Positions 44,560 to 53,200 of a stretch of 64,000 bases of DNA are shown here, piece by piece. The notes beneath the pieces are model-generated. The model worked only from the letters and a program-made list of their open reading frames with translations. It searched no databases and had not been told where the DNA came from. The DNA comes from Pseudonocardia sp. MH-G8. GTDB taxonomy: Bacteria; Actinomycetota; Actinomycetes; Mycobacteriales; Pseudonocardiaceae. The translations under genes and the position numbers were made by a program. The stretch lies in assembly GCF_002262885.1 (NCBI RefSeq), contig NZ_NKYF01000003.1, positions 190,382-254,381 on the forward strand, in the 5' to 3' direction. Positions within the stretch are counted from its first letter, which is position 1. The number at the start of each line of letters is the position of its first letter.

Positions 44560-44661
44560 CGGAACTGACTCCCGTGAGTCGCTGGAACTGCTGGGTGGAC
44601 GTGCCGGACCCGCGGCGACGCCGCTGACACCGCAAGAGGACATGCACAGACGAGGCCATCC

Positions 44662-44687
44662 GCACGTCGCGCCTTGGGCAGCGACCC
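44662..44687 (-). promoter_or_regulatory. 26-bp conserved upstream block (gene B copy)
   Basis: It is 22 of 26 identical with 5703-5728 and lies 103 bases above the gene B start codon. The core on the gene strand is GCC-N3-GGC. Confidence 0.55.
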
Positions 44688-44742
44688 ACGCACCGGGCGG
44701 ATGGACCGACCCGGCTTCCTACCTCTCGGCCCGGACCTTCCC

Positions 44743-44761
44743 GTTGCGCGACGTCAGCAAC
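44743..44761 (-). promoter_or_regulatory. 19-bp inverted repeat operator candidate upstream of gene B
   Basis: On the gene strand it reads GTTGCTGACGTCGCGCAAC, with perfect GTTGC/GCAAC arms, 184 bases above the start. It matches 5768-5786 at 17 of 19 bases. It could also act on the divergent plus-strand genes at 45027 and 45499. Confidence 0.55.
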
Positions 44762-45026
44762 TGGTGGTCCGGCGATCGAGGGGTACTTTCGGCGTCGCAG
44801 GTGTACAGCGGGTATCTCCTGGCCCCCTGCCGGGTTATGACTTGGTTGCCTCTCCGCGTGTGGGCCTCGACCCGGTCACCCGCTTCGGGCGGTCACCCGG
44901 TCCAGCCATCGAGCGCCACAAGGGCGGCCCCCGACAGCAACGGCGCACGCTCCTGCTGTGCGGTCCGGGCGCACTCCCCGATCAACGGCTGTTCATCAGC
45001 CCGCCGCCGACCGACTCGGAGCAACT

Positions 45027-45458
45027 GTGCAGCAGTTCCGCATTCCGGAGATCGCACCGGTGCCGGGCGGAACGGACGCCGTTGTGGAGGGCCGCGCTCA
45101 CGGCGTGGATGGCACCATCGGCACCCACCTCGCCTCGATGGCGGGCGTGATCGAGGAGAGCGCGTCACTCGATGCCGCGGTGGCGACGGGGACATCGGGG
45201 TTCGCCGTGGTGTCGGGCGGTGACGAGTTGCTGAGTGTGCCGGTGCCGGTGGTGCGGGAGCCGGATTCCGGCGGCCTGATCGGGACCGGATTCGAGGGCG
45301 ACGCCGCCACTTCGCTCTTCGTCGTCGAAGGCGACATGGTGATGTCAGCGGTCCTTTCGACCGCGGCGGCCAAGGAGTTGACTGCAAAGCGGCGGCTGAT
45401 CCGACGAGATATCGGTCGCCCGGCGGACGACTTGCAACCGGCTATCGGTAATCGCTAG
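45027..45458 (+). CDS. Hypothetical protein, 143 residues, upstream of Cys-rich peptide gene
   Basis: I do not recognise this protein. The GTG at 45027 is favoured by GGAG five bases upstream; earlier in-frame starts lack one. The product is acidic and Ala/Gly/Val/Ser-rich in the middle, without cysteine, membrane segment or clear motif, and ends in a basic tail (KRRLIRRD). It lies 40 bases before the start of the cysteine-rich peptide gene on the same strand, so the two are probably one operon ending at the 45712-45757 hairpin. A role as partner, immunity or maturation factor for the peptide is possible but only positional. A moderate chance remains that the frame is not a gene. Confidence 0.5.
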   Translation: MQQFRIPEIAPVPGGTDAVVEGRAHGVDGTIGTHLASMAGVIEESASLDAAVATGTSGFAVVSGGDELLSVPVPVVREPDSGGLIGTGFEGDAATSLFVVEGDMVMSAVLSTAAAKELTAKRRLIRRDIGRPADDLQPAIGNR

Positions 45459-45498
45459 GGTGCTGTGAACCATTCTCTACGAGAGGAAGTGACATCGA

Positions 45499-45687
45499 GT
45501 GGGTATGATGCATCGGATCGCCGATCGAGTGCTCGCGAGGATCGCGCCGGAAGTTCCGGCGGCCGCGTGCAAGGAAGAAAGCTGGTGCCACCGCTACAGC
45601 ACTGGCTGCGCCATCCGGACCTGCTACTACGGCTGCGGGCGCCCCACCTTCTGCCGCAAGGGCATCGGCTGCGGGCCGAACTGCTAG
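45499..45687 (+). CDS. Cysteine-rich small peptide (62 residues), candidate secreted or RiPP-like product
   Basis: The start is GTG 45499, nine bases after AGAGGAAG. An N-terminal half of about 23 residues without cysteine (MHRIADRVLARIAPEVPAAA) reads like a leader. The C-terminal 39 residues contain eight cysteines (positions 24, 30, 37, 42, 46, 52, 58 and 62), aromatic residues and basic residues, and end exactly on Cys. The spacing suggests four disulfides (a defensin-like mini-protein) or a modified peptide; there are few Ser/Thr for a lanthipeptide and no modification enzyme next to it. The stop is followed within 25 bases by a strong hairpin. I know of no family that fits with confidence. 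Confidence 0.7.
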   Translation: MGMMHRIADRVLARIAPEVPAAACKEESWCHRYSTGCAIRTCYYGCGRPTFCRKGIGCGPNC

Positions 45688-45711
45688 CAGGCAGTCGGCG
45701 CGTAGCGTCGT

Positions 45712-45757
45712 CCGGCGGTAGCCGAATCCACTGATCACCGGATTCGGCTACCGCCGG
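45712..45757. terminator. Perfect 18-bp hairpin, bidirectional terminator
   Basis: Arms 45712-45729 (CCGGCGGTAGCCGAATCC) and 45740-45757 are perfectly complementary, with a 10-base loop. It sits between the plus-strand peptide gene and convergent minus-strand genes. A short T-containing stretch follows on the plus strand; such GC-rich stems usually terminate in actinomycetes. Confidence 0.85.
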
Positions 45758-45990
45758 TTCTGTTCCCGGTCCATCTCCTTCGCTTGAAGACTCGGATCGG
45801 CACCGTCCCGCGGCTGGATTACCCGCATCTGTTCCGTCGCCGCTTCGACGTCGTCATCCGCGGGTCTGCGTCGCAACGTGTCCGGGTCGAAGGGTTCTGA
45901 TCTCGACGATCCGCCGGCGGCGGTCGAACACCAACAACTGGCGGCGCGCTTCCGCGAAACCCGAGATCGGTCCACCTTGGTACCGGCCAC
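45748..45990 (-). CDS. Doubtful small ORF, 80 residues
   Basis: A GTG-started frame fills part of the 306-bp gap between the terminator and the TTHB210-like gene. The product is charged and has no recognisable domain, there is no clear ribosome-binding site, and its stop lies inside the terminator stem. It may be a remnant or chance frame. Confidence 0.15.
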   Translation of the reverse strand: MAGTKVDRSRVSRKRAASCWCSTAAGGSSRSEPFDPDTLRRRPADDDVEAATEQMRVIQPRDGADPSLQAKEMDREQNRR

Positions 45991-46063
45991 GAGCCGTCAA
46001 CTCCCGGACGGCACCCCCGAGCGGGCATCGGGTGAGTGCGCCGCAGAACAGGCTCCCCGCAGG

Positions 46064-47113
46064 TCAGCTTGCCTTTCGGTAGACGAACTCCTCCAGCGTG
46101 GTGAGGGTTTCGTTTCGGTTGTCGCGGTGCCGCAGGCAGTACTTCGTGGGGTACCAGCCGGAGCGCTGCCACGCCTGGGGTGCCTTGATGTCGACGCAGG
46201 TGTCCTCGATCTCCCCGCCCCGCAGGCCGTTGAACTGCTCGAGGTTCACCATCGGCTCGTAGAAGGTGATCTCGCCGTTCCAGCTGCCGTAGATGAAGGT
46301 GCTGGTGAACTCGCCCCCGTTGAGCTCCGGGGTCTTCGTGTCGAGCAGGTGGTTGCCCATGGCCGGCTCGACCGCGTCCAGGTCGGCGTAGTCGGGGTGG
46401 CGGTACTTCTCCTCCGGGAGGATCTTGCCCAGCTCGTAGTCCTCGCAGTTGGTGAGCTGCGGGCACGGCCCAGGACGGATCGCGGTCCGCTCCCGGTTCG
46501 AGTTCATGTAGAAGTGGACGTCGAAGTGCGCGGTGTCCCAGACGCCCGGCGGGATGTGTCCCATGGGGTTCCAGTTGGCCAGCACGTAGGTGAAGGGGCT
46601 GTCCACCGCCTTGGTGAAGATCGGGTTCAGCGGAAGGTAGCGCTCGTGTCCGCCGGCGCACTCCATCTCGCCGATCGTGCCGTCCTGGTCCTTGTCGTAG
46701 CACCACAGGCGGCTGGACATCGGGTCGTAGGGCAGCCCGTCGAAGGTGCTGTCCTCGGCCAGGAGCCCGATCACCTTCGGCTCGAGGCCCACGCTCTGCG
46801 AGAACGCCGTGACCTTGCCGTTCCCGAGCGACTCGCTCTTCCCGTACAGGGCGCACGGACCCTCGTAGGAGTCGGTGTCGGTCAGCAACCTGTCGGCCAC
46901 CTGCCGCGGCACGCTGACCGTCAGCTCCACCGGGGTGCCCAGGAGCACCTTGCACATCGTGACCAACGACCCGCTGGTGGCGGGCGCACCCAACGCGGGC
47001 TGCGCGGTGGCCGGAATGGCCACGACGCCCAGCAGCAGGGCGGTGGCCACACCGGCCGCGACTCTGTGGCGCCGGAATGCTCCCCCCAGCATCCGACCGA
47101 CTCGAGCTCTCAT
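46064..47113 (-). CDS. Secreted TTHB210-like (DUF5602-type) protein with an EF-hand loop
   Basis: The 349-residue product begins at ATG 47113, with GGAGG five bases upstream. An Arg-rich n-region, a hydrophobic core (about 18-33) and ATAQPALGA give a Sec signal peptide cleaved near residue 38-43. The mature part shows the TTHB210-like motifs HFDVHFYM, AMGNHLLD and FIYGSWNGEITFYEPM, whose conserved histidines may bind metal. Residues 140-151 (DKDQDGTIGEME) form a textbook EF-hand calcium loop, an uncommon addition. Several cysteines suggest disulfides outside the cell. The function of this family is not established. The gene is 55 bp below the monooxygenase gene and could be read with it. Confidence 0.75.
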   Translation of the reverse strand: MRARVGRMLGGAFRRHRVAAGVATALLLGVVAIPATAQPALGAPATSGSLVTMCKVLLGTPVELTVSVPRQVADRLLTDTDSYEGPCALYGKSESLGNGKVTAFSQSVGLEPKVIGLLAEDSTFDGLPYDPMSSRLWCYDKDQDGTIGEMECAGGHERYLPLNPIFTKAVDSPFTYVLANWNPMGHIPPGVWDTAHFDVHFYMNSNRERTAIRPGPCPQLTNCEDYELGKILPEEKYRHPDYADLDAVEPAMGNHLLDTKTPELNGGEFTSTFIYGSWNGEITFYEPMVNLEQFNGLRGGEIEDTCVDIKAPQAWQRSGWYPTKYCLRHRDNRNETLTTLEEFVYRKAS

Positions 47114-47168
47114 TGCATCCTCCGGTGTTCGTAGTGGCCGACCGAGCGAAATCGGGGTCGCCCGGCGA

Positions 47169-48446
47169 TCAGTGGGACAGCACGGGCGTCCACGACGGAC
47201 GCGAGTTGAGCGCGGCAACGTCGGAGCTCGTCGTGCGCTTGTAAGCCGCGCCGATCTCCTCGAGCTCCAGCGCGGACAGCACGTCCTCGACGCGCGCGAA
47301 CCCGTCCGGAGCCCGCTCGGCCACCGTGCGCAGGATCCGCTCCGGGCCGAGGGCGCGGTTGGCCAGGACGATCGCCGCGGTGGGTTCGCGCCGGTCGGCC
47401 TCGTAACGCGCGAGTGCGGTGGACGCGTCGGGCGCGGAAGCCAGGTGGTGGGCCAGCACGCGGGCGTCCACGATGGCCTGCGAGCCGCCGTTGGACCCGA
47501 TCGGGTACATGGGGTGTGCCGCGTCGCCCAGGAGGGTGGTCCGGGAGGTGCCCCACCGGTCCAGCGGATCCCGGTCCACCATCGGGTACTCGAGGATGCG
47601 CTCGCTCGCCCGGATCAGCTCCCGCACGTTCAACCAGCGGAGGTTCCAGTCCGCGTAGTGCGGGAGGACCTCGTCGAGGCGCCCGGCCGCGGTCCAGTCC
47701 GCGGGGCGCGCGTCCTCCGGGGAGGCGACCTCCGCGACCCAGTTGATGGTCACGGAACCGTCGACCGTCGGCGAGATCGGATAGGCGACGAACTTCGCCA
47801 CCGAGTTGCAACCCGCCATGATCATGCTGCGTCCGGTGAGGAACGGGGCGCGTCGTGCGGTGCCACGCCACATCCGGATGCCGCTGCGGACCGGGGGGCC
47901 CTCGTCCGGGTGCAGGTGCGCGCGAACAGCGGAGTACAGGCCGTCCGCCCCGATCACGACGTTCGCCGGCTCGCGCCGCACCTCGCCGGTGACGCGGTCG
48001 CGCAGCGTCGCCACCACCGCATCGGCCGCCTCGTCCTCCTGGAGGCTCTCCAGCGACGTGCTGGTGGTGACCGCGTGCGGCCCCAGCCGTTCCCGTACCG
48101 CACGCAGCAGCAACATCTGCAGCTCGCCACGGTGCACCGAGTACTGCGGCCACCGGTAGCCCGCAGCGAGACCCCGCGGTTCTCCCCAGATGCGGTTCCC
48201 GTGACGGTCGTAGTGGATCAGCTCCGCGGTTGCCACACCGATCGTCGCGAGTTCGTCCCCCAAGCCGAGCTCGGTGAGTTCGCGGACGGCATGCGGCTGC
48301 AGGTTGATGCCGACACCCAACGGGGCCAGCTGGTTCGCCCGGTCCACCAGCGCACACCGGATCCCCGCCTGGTGGAGGCTGAGCGCGGTCGCCAGCCCCC
48401 CGATCCCCGCGCCGACGATCAGTACGTCGGTCAGCGTGTCGATCAC
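47169..48446 (-). CDS. PhzS-like FAD-dependent aromatic monooxygenase
   Basis: The 425-residue product is a class A flavin monooxygenase. It has an N-terminal Rossmann motif (VGAGIGG, about residues 10-16), the DG motif (IGADGLYSAVR), and the GD motif (LLGDAAHPMYP). The segments YPQYSVHRGELQM, RAHLHP, and ILEYPMVDRDPL...W closely follow phenazine PhzS and related hydroxylases. It uses NAD(P)H and O2 to hydroxylate an aromatic acid, sometimes with decarboxylation. The GTG start at 48446 overlaps the stop of the chorismate-lyase-like gene by four bases (GTGA), so the two are translationally coupled. No phenazine core genes are in view, so a hydroxybenzoate made by its partner is the likelier substrate. 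Confidence 0.85.
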   Translation of the reverse strand: MIDTLTDVLIVGAGIGGLATALSLHQAGIRCALVDRANQLAPLGVGINLQPHAVRELTELGLGDELATIGVATAELIHYDRHGNRIWGEPRGLAAGYRWPQYSVHRGELQMLLLRAVRERLGPHAVTTSTSLESLQEDEAADAVVATLRDRVTGEVRREPANVVIGADGLYSAVRAHLHPDEGPPVRSGIRMWRGTARRAPFLTGRSMIMAGCNSVAKFVAYPISPTVDGSVTINWVAEVASPEDARPADWTAAGRLDEVLPHYADWNLRWLNVRELIRASERILEYPMVDRDPLDRWGTSRTTLLGDAAHPMYPIGSNGGSQAIVDARVLAHHLASAPDASTALARYEADRREPTAAIVLANRALGPERILRTVAERAPDGFARVEDVLSALELEEIGAAYKRTTSSDVAALNSRPSWTPVLSH

Positions 48447-48967
48447 GGCTGCGCCTCGGGCACCGCGGAGTGAACGGCATCTTCCATGTACTTCTCGTGC
48501 ACCATGGCGACCGGGATCCCGCCCACGTCCATGCGGGCCGTGACCTCGAAGAGCACCTCGGTCTCCTGGCCGCCTGCCCATGCCCGGCGGATCACCTTGA
48601 GCGTGTGCCGGCGTACCTGCAGCCGGGCCAGGATCAGCCCCAATGGTGTGTCGGTTTCGGACAGCTCGGACGCCTCGGGGCGAGGCAAGCGGCTGAGCAC
48701 GACGATCGACGTCGCCGCGGAGAGGACGGTGCCGCGAGCGTCCAGCAGGCACACCTCCCGGCGCTGCACCGGCGCGGTGCACCACATGTCGAGGTCCGCG
48801 AATTCAGAATCGGCGAGCATGTCGTCCCGGCGGCTCACCATGCGGAGGTTGATGGGGCTGCCGGTCCAGCCCGAGAGCGTCTTGGTAGCGGAATCGGAGT
48901 CGCGCAGCAGCCTGATCAGCCGGTCCTGGTCCCGGCGGAGGCCGTGGATCAACGTGGGGTGAGACAT
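48443..48967 (-). CDS. Chorismate-lyase-like protein (DUF98/UbiC-type)
   Basis: The 174-residue product has the layout of the DUF98 chorismate pyruvate-lyase family (Rv2949c-like): QRREVCLLDARG, ATSIVVLSRLP, DTPLGLILARLQVRRHTL and, near the C-terminus, ETEVLFEVTARMD. Members turn chorismate into 4-hydroxybenzoate and pyruvate. The ATG at 48967 is preceded by AAGGA six bases upstream. It is the first gene of an operon with the PhzS-like monooxygenase, which suggests a short route from chorismate to a hydroxylated benzoate or quinol. The family assignment is by motif pattern and is fairly but not fully certain. Confidence 0.65.
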   Translation of the reverse strand: MSHPTLIHGLRRDQDRLIRLLRDSDSATKTLSGWTGSPINLRMVSRRDDMLADSEFADLDMWCTAPVQRREVCLLDARGTVLSAATSIVVLSRLPRPEASELSETDTPLGLILARLQVRRHTLKVIRRAWAGGQETEVLFEVTARMDVGGIPVAMVHEKYMEDAVHSAVPEAQP

Positions 48968-49396
48968 ACAGGTTCCTTGGCGTTGACGGCCAGCCGAGGG
49001 GGAGCGTCTGGCGGACGGCGGTGGGATGCGAATTCGTCCCCGATGATCTCGGGTCAGCTACAGCTCAACTTCCGTGTCGATCACGCAACTTCACTCTCCG
49101 AAGTGGGAGCATCACCGCGAGTCAAACTTTGTTACCACGGCGACGATTCCACAGTCAGATCAACGAGACGCCGGAACGTTAGCAACAGTGATCCACGGCA
49201 CCGCAAATCGCGGTGTCGTGATCTATGACACAGAACCTTCGATACCCAGAACCACATTTACACATGCCGAACTCGCCGAGTGGCGACCACCCTCCACCGG
49301 CGCGATGACCTGCATAAACAAAGAATTAAGCAAGCGTTCAGTTGTGCTTAGGAACAACCACCCCCTCGGGTGCTCGATGAATCCGCGGGGTGGTGG
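48968..49396. other. AT-richer intergenic region upstream of the chorismate-lyase operon
   Basis: The stretch from about 49030 to 49370 is visibly less GC-rich than its surroundings and has runs such as AACAAAGAATTAAGCAAG. It should contain the promoter of the minus-strand operon. One uncertain plus-strand frame (49074-49421) crosses it; nothing else is seen. Confidence 0.6.
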
Positions 49397-49421
49397 TCAG
49401 TTCTTCGCCGGCATGCCCTGA
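49074..49421 (+). CDS. Possible small protein, DUF397-like tail
   Basis: A 115-codon frame with a GTG start and no clear ribosome-binding site runs through AT-richer DNA. The middle part, GVVIYDTEPSIPRTTFTHAELAEW, resembles the VRDSKDP...LTFTPAEW pattern of actinobacterial DUF397 proteins, which usually pair with an XRE regulator; none is adjacent. Its 3' end overlaps the convergent membrane-protein gene by 25 bases. It could be a diverged remnant. Confidence 0.35.
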   Translation: MSITQLHSPKWEHHRESNFVTTATIPQSDQRDAGTLATVIHGTANRGVVIYDTEPSIPRTTFTHAELAEWRPPSTGAMTCINKELSKRSVVLRNNHPLGCSMNPRGGGQFFAGMP

Positions 49422-50182
49422 CGCAGGGTGATCCGGGAACGGATCACCTCCGCGAAGGCGGTGGCGTTGCACACGGGCACGACCAGTGCGCCGTCCCGGT
49501 GCCGGACCTCGACGACGTCGCCTTCGCCGGCGAAGTACTGCGCGCCGCTGTCGAGCCGGATCCACGGGCCCCCATCCGGCCGCGCCGGACGTACCGACAC
49601 GTCCATCACGTCGTCGAGCCGGACACCGATCCCGCTCACGGACCCCGGACCCGGGCGCAGGACCACGACGACGTCCCGGCCGGTCAGGCGCACCTCGTCC
49701 GGCAAGGCCCACGCGGGCGTGCCCACCTGATGCCCCGATCGGACCTTCGCGGTCACCTCGACCGCCATCTCGCCGAGCTCCGACCGCAGCGGGTACCGCA
49801 ACGCTCGGGCCGCCAGCACGACGCAGGCCAGCTGCGTCACGACGAGCACCACCGCAGGCAGCGCCTGCACCGGTCCGTCGGTGACGGCGCCGCTCGCCAG
49901 CCCGAACGCCACGGCGGTCGGCAGGACCACACCCAGCGCTCGCCTCAGCCAGCGGGCCGGGCGACGGTGCACCGCGTCCCGCCACTCCAGCCGGCCGCAC
50001 GCGATCGGCGCCCCGATCACCAGAGCTACGGCGCACGCCGCCTCGACCGGTGCGACGCGGCTCCGCACGACCACCGTCAGCACAGCGACCGCCGCCGCCA
50101 CGTACAGCGCCACGGCCGACCCCAGCCAGAACCATTGGCGACGAATGCGGTCCGCAATCAGCCTTGCATTGGAACTACTCAC
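49397..50182 (-). CDS. Membrane protein with C-terminal beta domain, downstream of gene A
   Basis: The 261-residue product has four predicted membrane helices (about residues 17-38, 43-62, 80-100 and 104-128) and a soluble C-terminal half of about 130 residues. That half has regular beta strands (EVRLTGRDVVVVLRPG, GVRLDDVMDVSVRP, GDVVEVRHRDGALVVPV), somewhat like bacterial PH-type domains. The start is GTG 50182, with GGAGGG seven bases upstream; the frame's further N-terminal extension has no such site. It follows the gene A stop by about 100 bases on the same strand and is probably co-transcribed, so an immunity, anchoring or chaperone role for protein A is worth testing. I recognise no named family. 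Confidence 0.75.
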   Translation of the reverse strand: MSSSNARLIADRIRRQWFWLGSAVALYVAAAVAVLTVVVRSRVAPVEAACAVALVIGAPIACGRLEWRDAVHRRPARWLRRALGVVLPTAVAFGLASGAVTDGPVQALPAVVLVVTQLACVVLAARALRYPLRSELGEMAVEVTAKVRSGHQVGTPAWALPDEVRLTGRDVVVVLRPGPGSVSGIGVRLDDVMDVSVRPARPDGGPWIRLDSGAQYFAGEGDVVEVRHRDGALVVPVCNATAFAEVIRSRITLRQGMPAKN

Positions 50183-50284
50183 TCCAGAACCCTCCACGAT
50201 TCGGAATTCCTGCCAGCCGATGAATGTCGAAGGCAGGACGTGGAGGTCCCCGGCTCCTTGTCTGCGTCCCTGCACGGAGAGGCG

Positions 50285-53200
50285 TCATGAGGCGCCTCCA
50301 CCCGATGTCGAACCAGACCTCGGTGGGCCGCGATTGCGCACGACGGCAACGGACCACCGAATCGCGGAACGGGCCGCCCGACCCGGTTCCAGCGCATACC
50401 CGACGGAGCTCGGGCCTCGCTCGTCCAGGGCGCCGTCGACCGGGAGCGGGTGATCATCGTCGGTTCTCACCGCGGCTTCGATGGCGGCGATCAGCTCTGC
50501 GGCGTCCCGACGGTGCCGCTCGGCCGTCCAGCCGGACCCGTCCAGGTGATGGATCTCGTGGTCCCGGACCGCCTGCCACAGCCCGGACGCGCGCACCGCG
50601 GGCACCCGTTCCGCGACCACCACGAACACGCGGCGCCCGCGCCCGTCCCGCAGACCGGCCGCCCACACCCGGCCCGCCATCTCGTCGGCCGTCTGCCGGT
50701 CCACGCCGTCGCGCTGCAACCACCGCGCCAACCGGGCGCGCGACGGCGTCCACAGCCGTTCGCCCCGGTCCACCGCGAGCGGGGGCCCCCGGATCCGCAG
50801 GAGCCCGCCCGCCCACCGGGCCACCCGCAGCCGACGCGCCTGCCGGACCAGCACGCCGTGCACCCGTGCCTCGGCCTCCGGGCTCAGGCCGTCGGCGAGC
50901 ATGCCGCCACCGGCCGCGCCGCTGCTGTAGGTCGCCCCGCCGTCCCACGCGGTCGGGCCCTCACCCCACAGCGGCACCGGCCACGCCGCCGCCGTCCGGC
51001 GGGCCAGGTGCACCTCGGCGGACACCGTCCGGTCGAACCGCACCCCGGTGCGCGGCGCCTGGTGGTCGGCGGCGAAGAGCGTGACGTACGCGGTGCCGCC
51101 GCCGGCCGGGACCCGCACCTCGCTCCCGGTACGGCGCACCAGGCCGTCGCGCACCGTCACCCGGCGCAGCACCAGCTCGTAGTCGGCGCGCACACGCACC
51201 GTGTCGACGGTGCCCTTCTCGTAGAGCGTGGTCTCCCGGCGCAGGCCACCGGCCCCGGCGACCCGGCGCGAGCCCTGCTCCCCGTGCGAGCCGGCGACGG
51301 TGAGGCCGAGACCGGCCGGGGTGAACCCGGCACCGCGGCCGATCGGGCGCAGCTGCCCGGTCGTCTCGCCGTACCCGGCGGTGGCCTGGTCGCGGAACAC
51401 CGTGCGGATCTCGACGTCCTCCCGGCCGGTGACGACGTCGTGCTCCTCGAACAGGGCCGCCCGCAGCCGTACCTCGACGTACTGCGTGGGCCGGCCGGGC
51501 ACCGGGAACCGCCCGACCAGATGACCGTCGCCGCGGACCATGCGCGGCAGGAACACCGACAACGCCACCGGGGACAGCGCGTTGTGCAGCTCGGCACCGT
51601 TCTCGTGCACGCCGAGCGGGCCGAGCAGCCGGGGATGTGCCAGCGCCTGCCGCAGCCGCGAACCCAGCGTGCTGCTCCCCCGCGCATCGACGCGGACCTG
51701 CTCGGGTAGCCGGAACGGCCGCGCCGGGGTCACGGTGCCGCCCGGCGTGACAGGCCCGTCCTCCGGGGTGGCGGCGGTAGCCAGCCCGTCGGGCACCAAC
51801 CGGACCATCGTCCCGGACACCGTCACCGGCGCGGGCGCGATCGGGTCCACGGCTGCGGACACGCGACGGAACAGGCCGGTCCGCAGCCCGGGCAACGCCA
51901 CGCTGCGCTCCACGGTGATCTCGAACGTGATGCCGTGCTGGATGCGGTGCGCCCCGTCGAACGAACCCAGCCCACGCAGCGTCGTGACCTGGTCCCCGGA
52001 GTCCCCGGCGCTGGTGCGGGACCGGTCCGTGAACACGCTGCCCGACACGCCCTGCCCGACCGGCTCGCCCGTGCCGGAGAGCCCGCCGCCGATGCTGCGG
52101 CTCGTCGAGCGGCCGAGCCCGCGCTGCGCGTACGCGTAGTCCTGGATCAGCATCACGACGGTGTCGGTCCGTCCGACGCGGATCGGCTCGCCGGTGAACC
52201 GCGCGCGGATGCGGACGTCCACCCACTCGGCGCCGCTCGACCCGACGCCAGGGCGCACCCGGACCGGGGACCGCGGGCCGAAGCCGTCCGGCCCGAGCAT
52301 CGCGTCGATGTGCCCGCGCCAGCGGGTCCCGCCCAGGGTGTCGGCGAGCCAGTTCCAGGCCAGCCCCTCACCGCCGTCGCCGTCCGCCCCGGACAGAGCG
52401 TCGGCCGGCCGCGAGCCGGCCGGCCGGTCGTCCAGGAGGTCCCACTGCACGGCGCCAGGGCCGAAGGCACCGGGGACGACGCTCTCGATCGCCTGGTGGA
52501 CCTCGTCGAACAGCGTGGTGGGGCGCCCGTCGTGGACGAGCTCGGCGTCCTCGAACAGGCTCTCGGCCATGTCCGTCGAGAAGTTCTCGGGCAGGACGAC
52601 GCGCTCCTCGTCGCGGTGCCGGCGGCGCCCGGCCGCGAGCACCTCGTGCAGCGGCGGCACCACGCCGGTGTGCGTGCCGGACGGGTCGAGCCGGGCCGCG
52701 AAGGCAGCCGGCGTGTGCCCCTCCGCCGACGCGCCGACCGCCTGCCCGGCCCGGCGGGCGGCACGCAGGTCGCGGAGGTAGACCGGCACGAGCCCGTGCG
52801 CGAGCCGGTCGTCGAGCGCCAGGTCGTGCTGCAGCCAACGCTGCACCGCGTCGGACACCTGCTCCAGTGGGATCGCCCGCTCGCCGCTCTCGGCGTAGAC
52901 CTGCAACGCGTCGCGCTCCGGCAGGGCGTAGACCACCGTGCCATCCACCGGTGCGGATCGCTGCCCACCGACCTCCACGGCGATCCGCAGGCCCATCCGG
53001 TGTACGTGCTGCGTGCCGACCTCGATCAGCAGCCGCTCCCGGCCCGAGATCGACAGCCACGACCACGACCGGCCCCGCGAGCCCGAGTACGCGCCGTTCG
53101 CCGACGCGGAGCCGACGAACGGGAGCCGCCCGAAGGCGGCCTTCAGCACACCGCTGAACCCACGGTTGCGGGCGTTGGCGGACTCGGCGCCGTTGCTGCC

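Larger units (their letters stand above)
44560..45026. other. Divergent regulatory region between gene B and the plus-strand pair
   Basis: No gene is called in this gap. It contains the gene B ribosome-binding site (GGGAG, 44569-44573), the 26-bp conserved block and the 19-bp inverted repeat. Plus-strand frames that cross it also overlap the gene B start antisense and have no supporting start site. Confidence 0.65.

Noticed and set aside
44560..44643. Upstream in-frame ATG for gene B at 44643
   Set aside because: No ribosome-binding site, and the added 28 residues have no counterpart in gene C. ATG 44559 has GGGAG at a good distance.
44546..45223. Plus-strand frames overlapping the gene B start and the 45027 gene
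   Set aside because: They cross the promoter region of gene B and conflict with the better supported start at 45027.
45098..45373. Minus-strand 91-codon frame opposite the 143-residue gene
   Set aside because: It is Ser/Thr/Pro low-complexity in an antisense frame and has no ribosome-binding site.
47169..48785. Longer version of the monooxygenase gene starting at 48785
   Set aside because: The extra N-terminus is antisense-like frame inside the chorismate-lyase-like gene; the Rossmann motif starts directly after the GTG at 48446, which overlaps the preceding stop by four bases.
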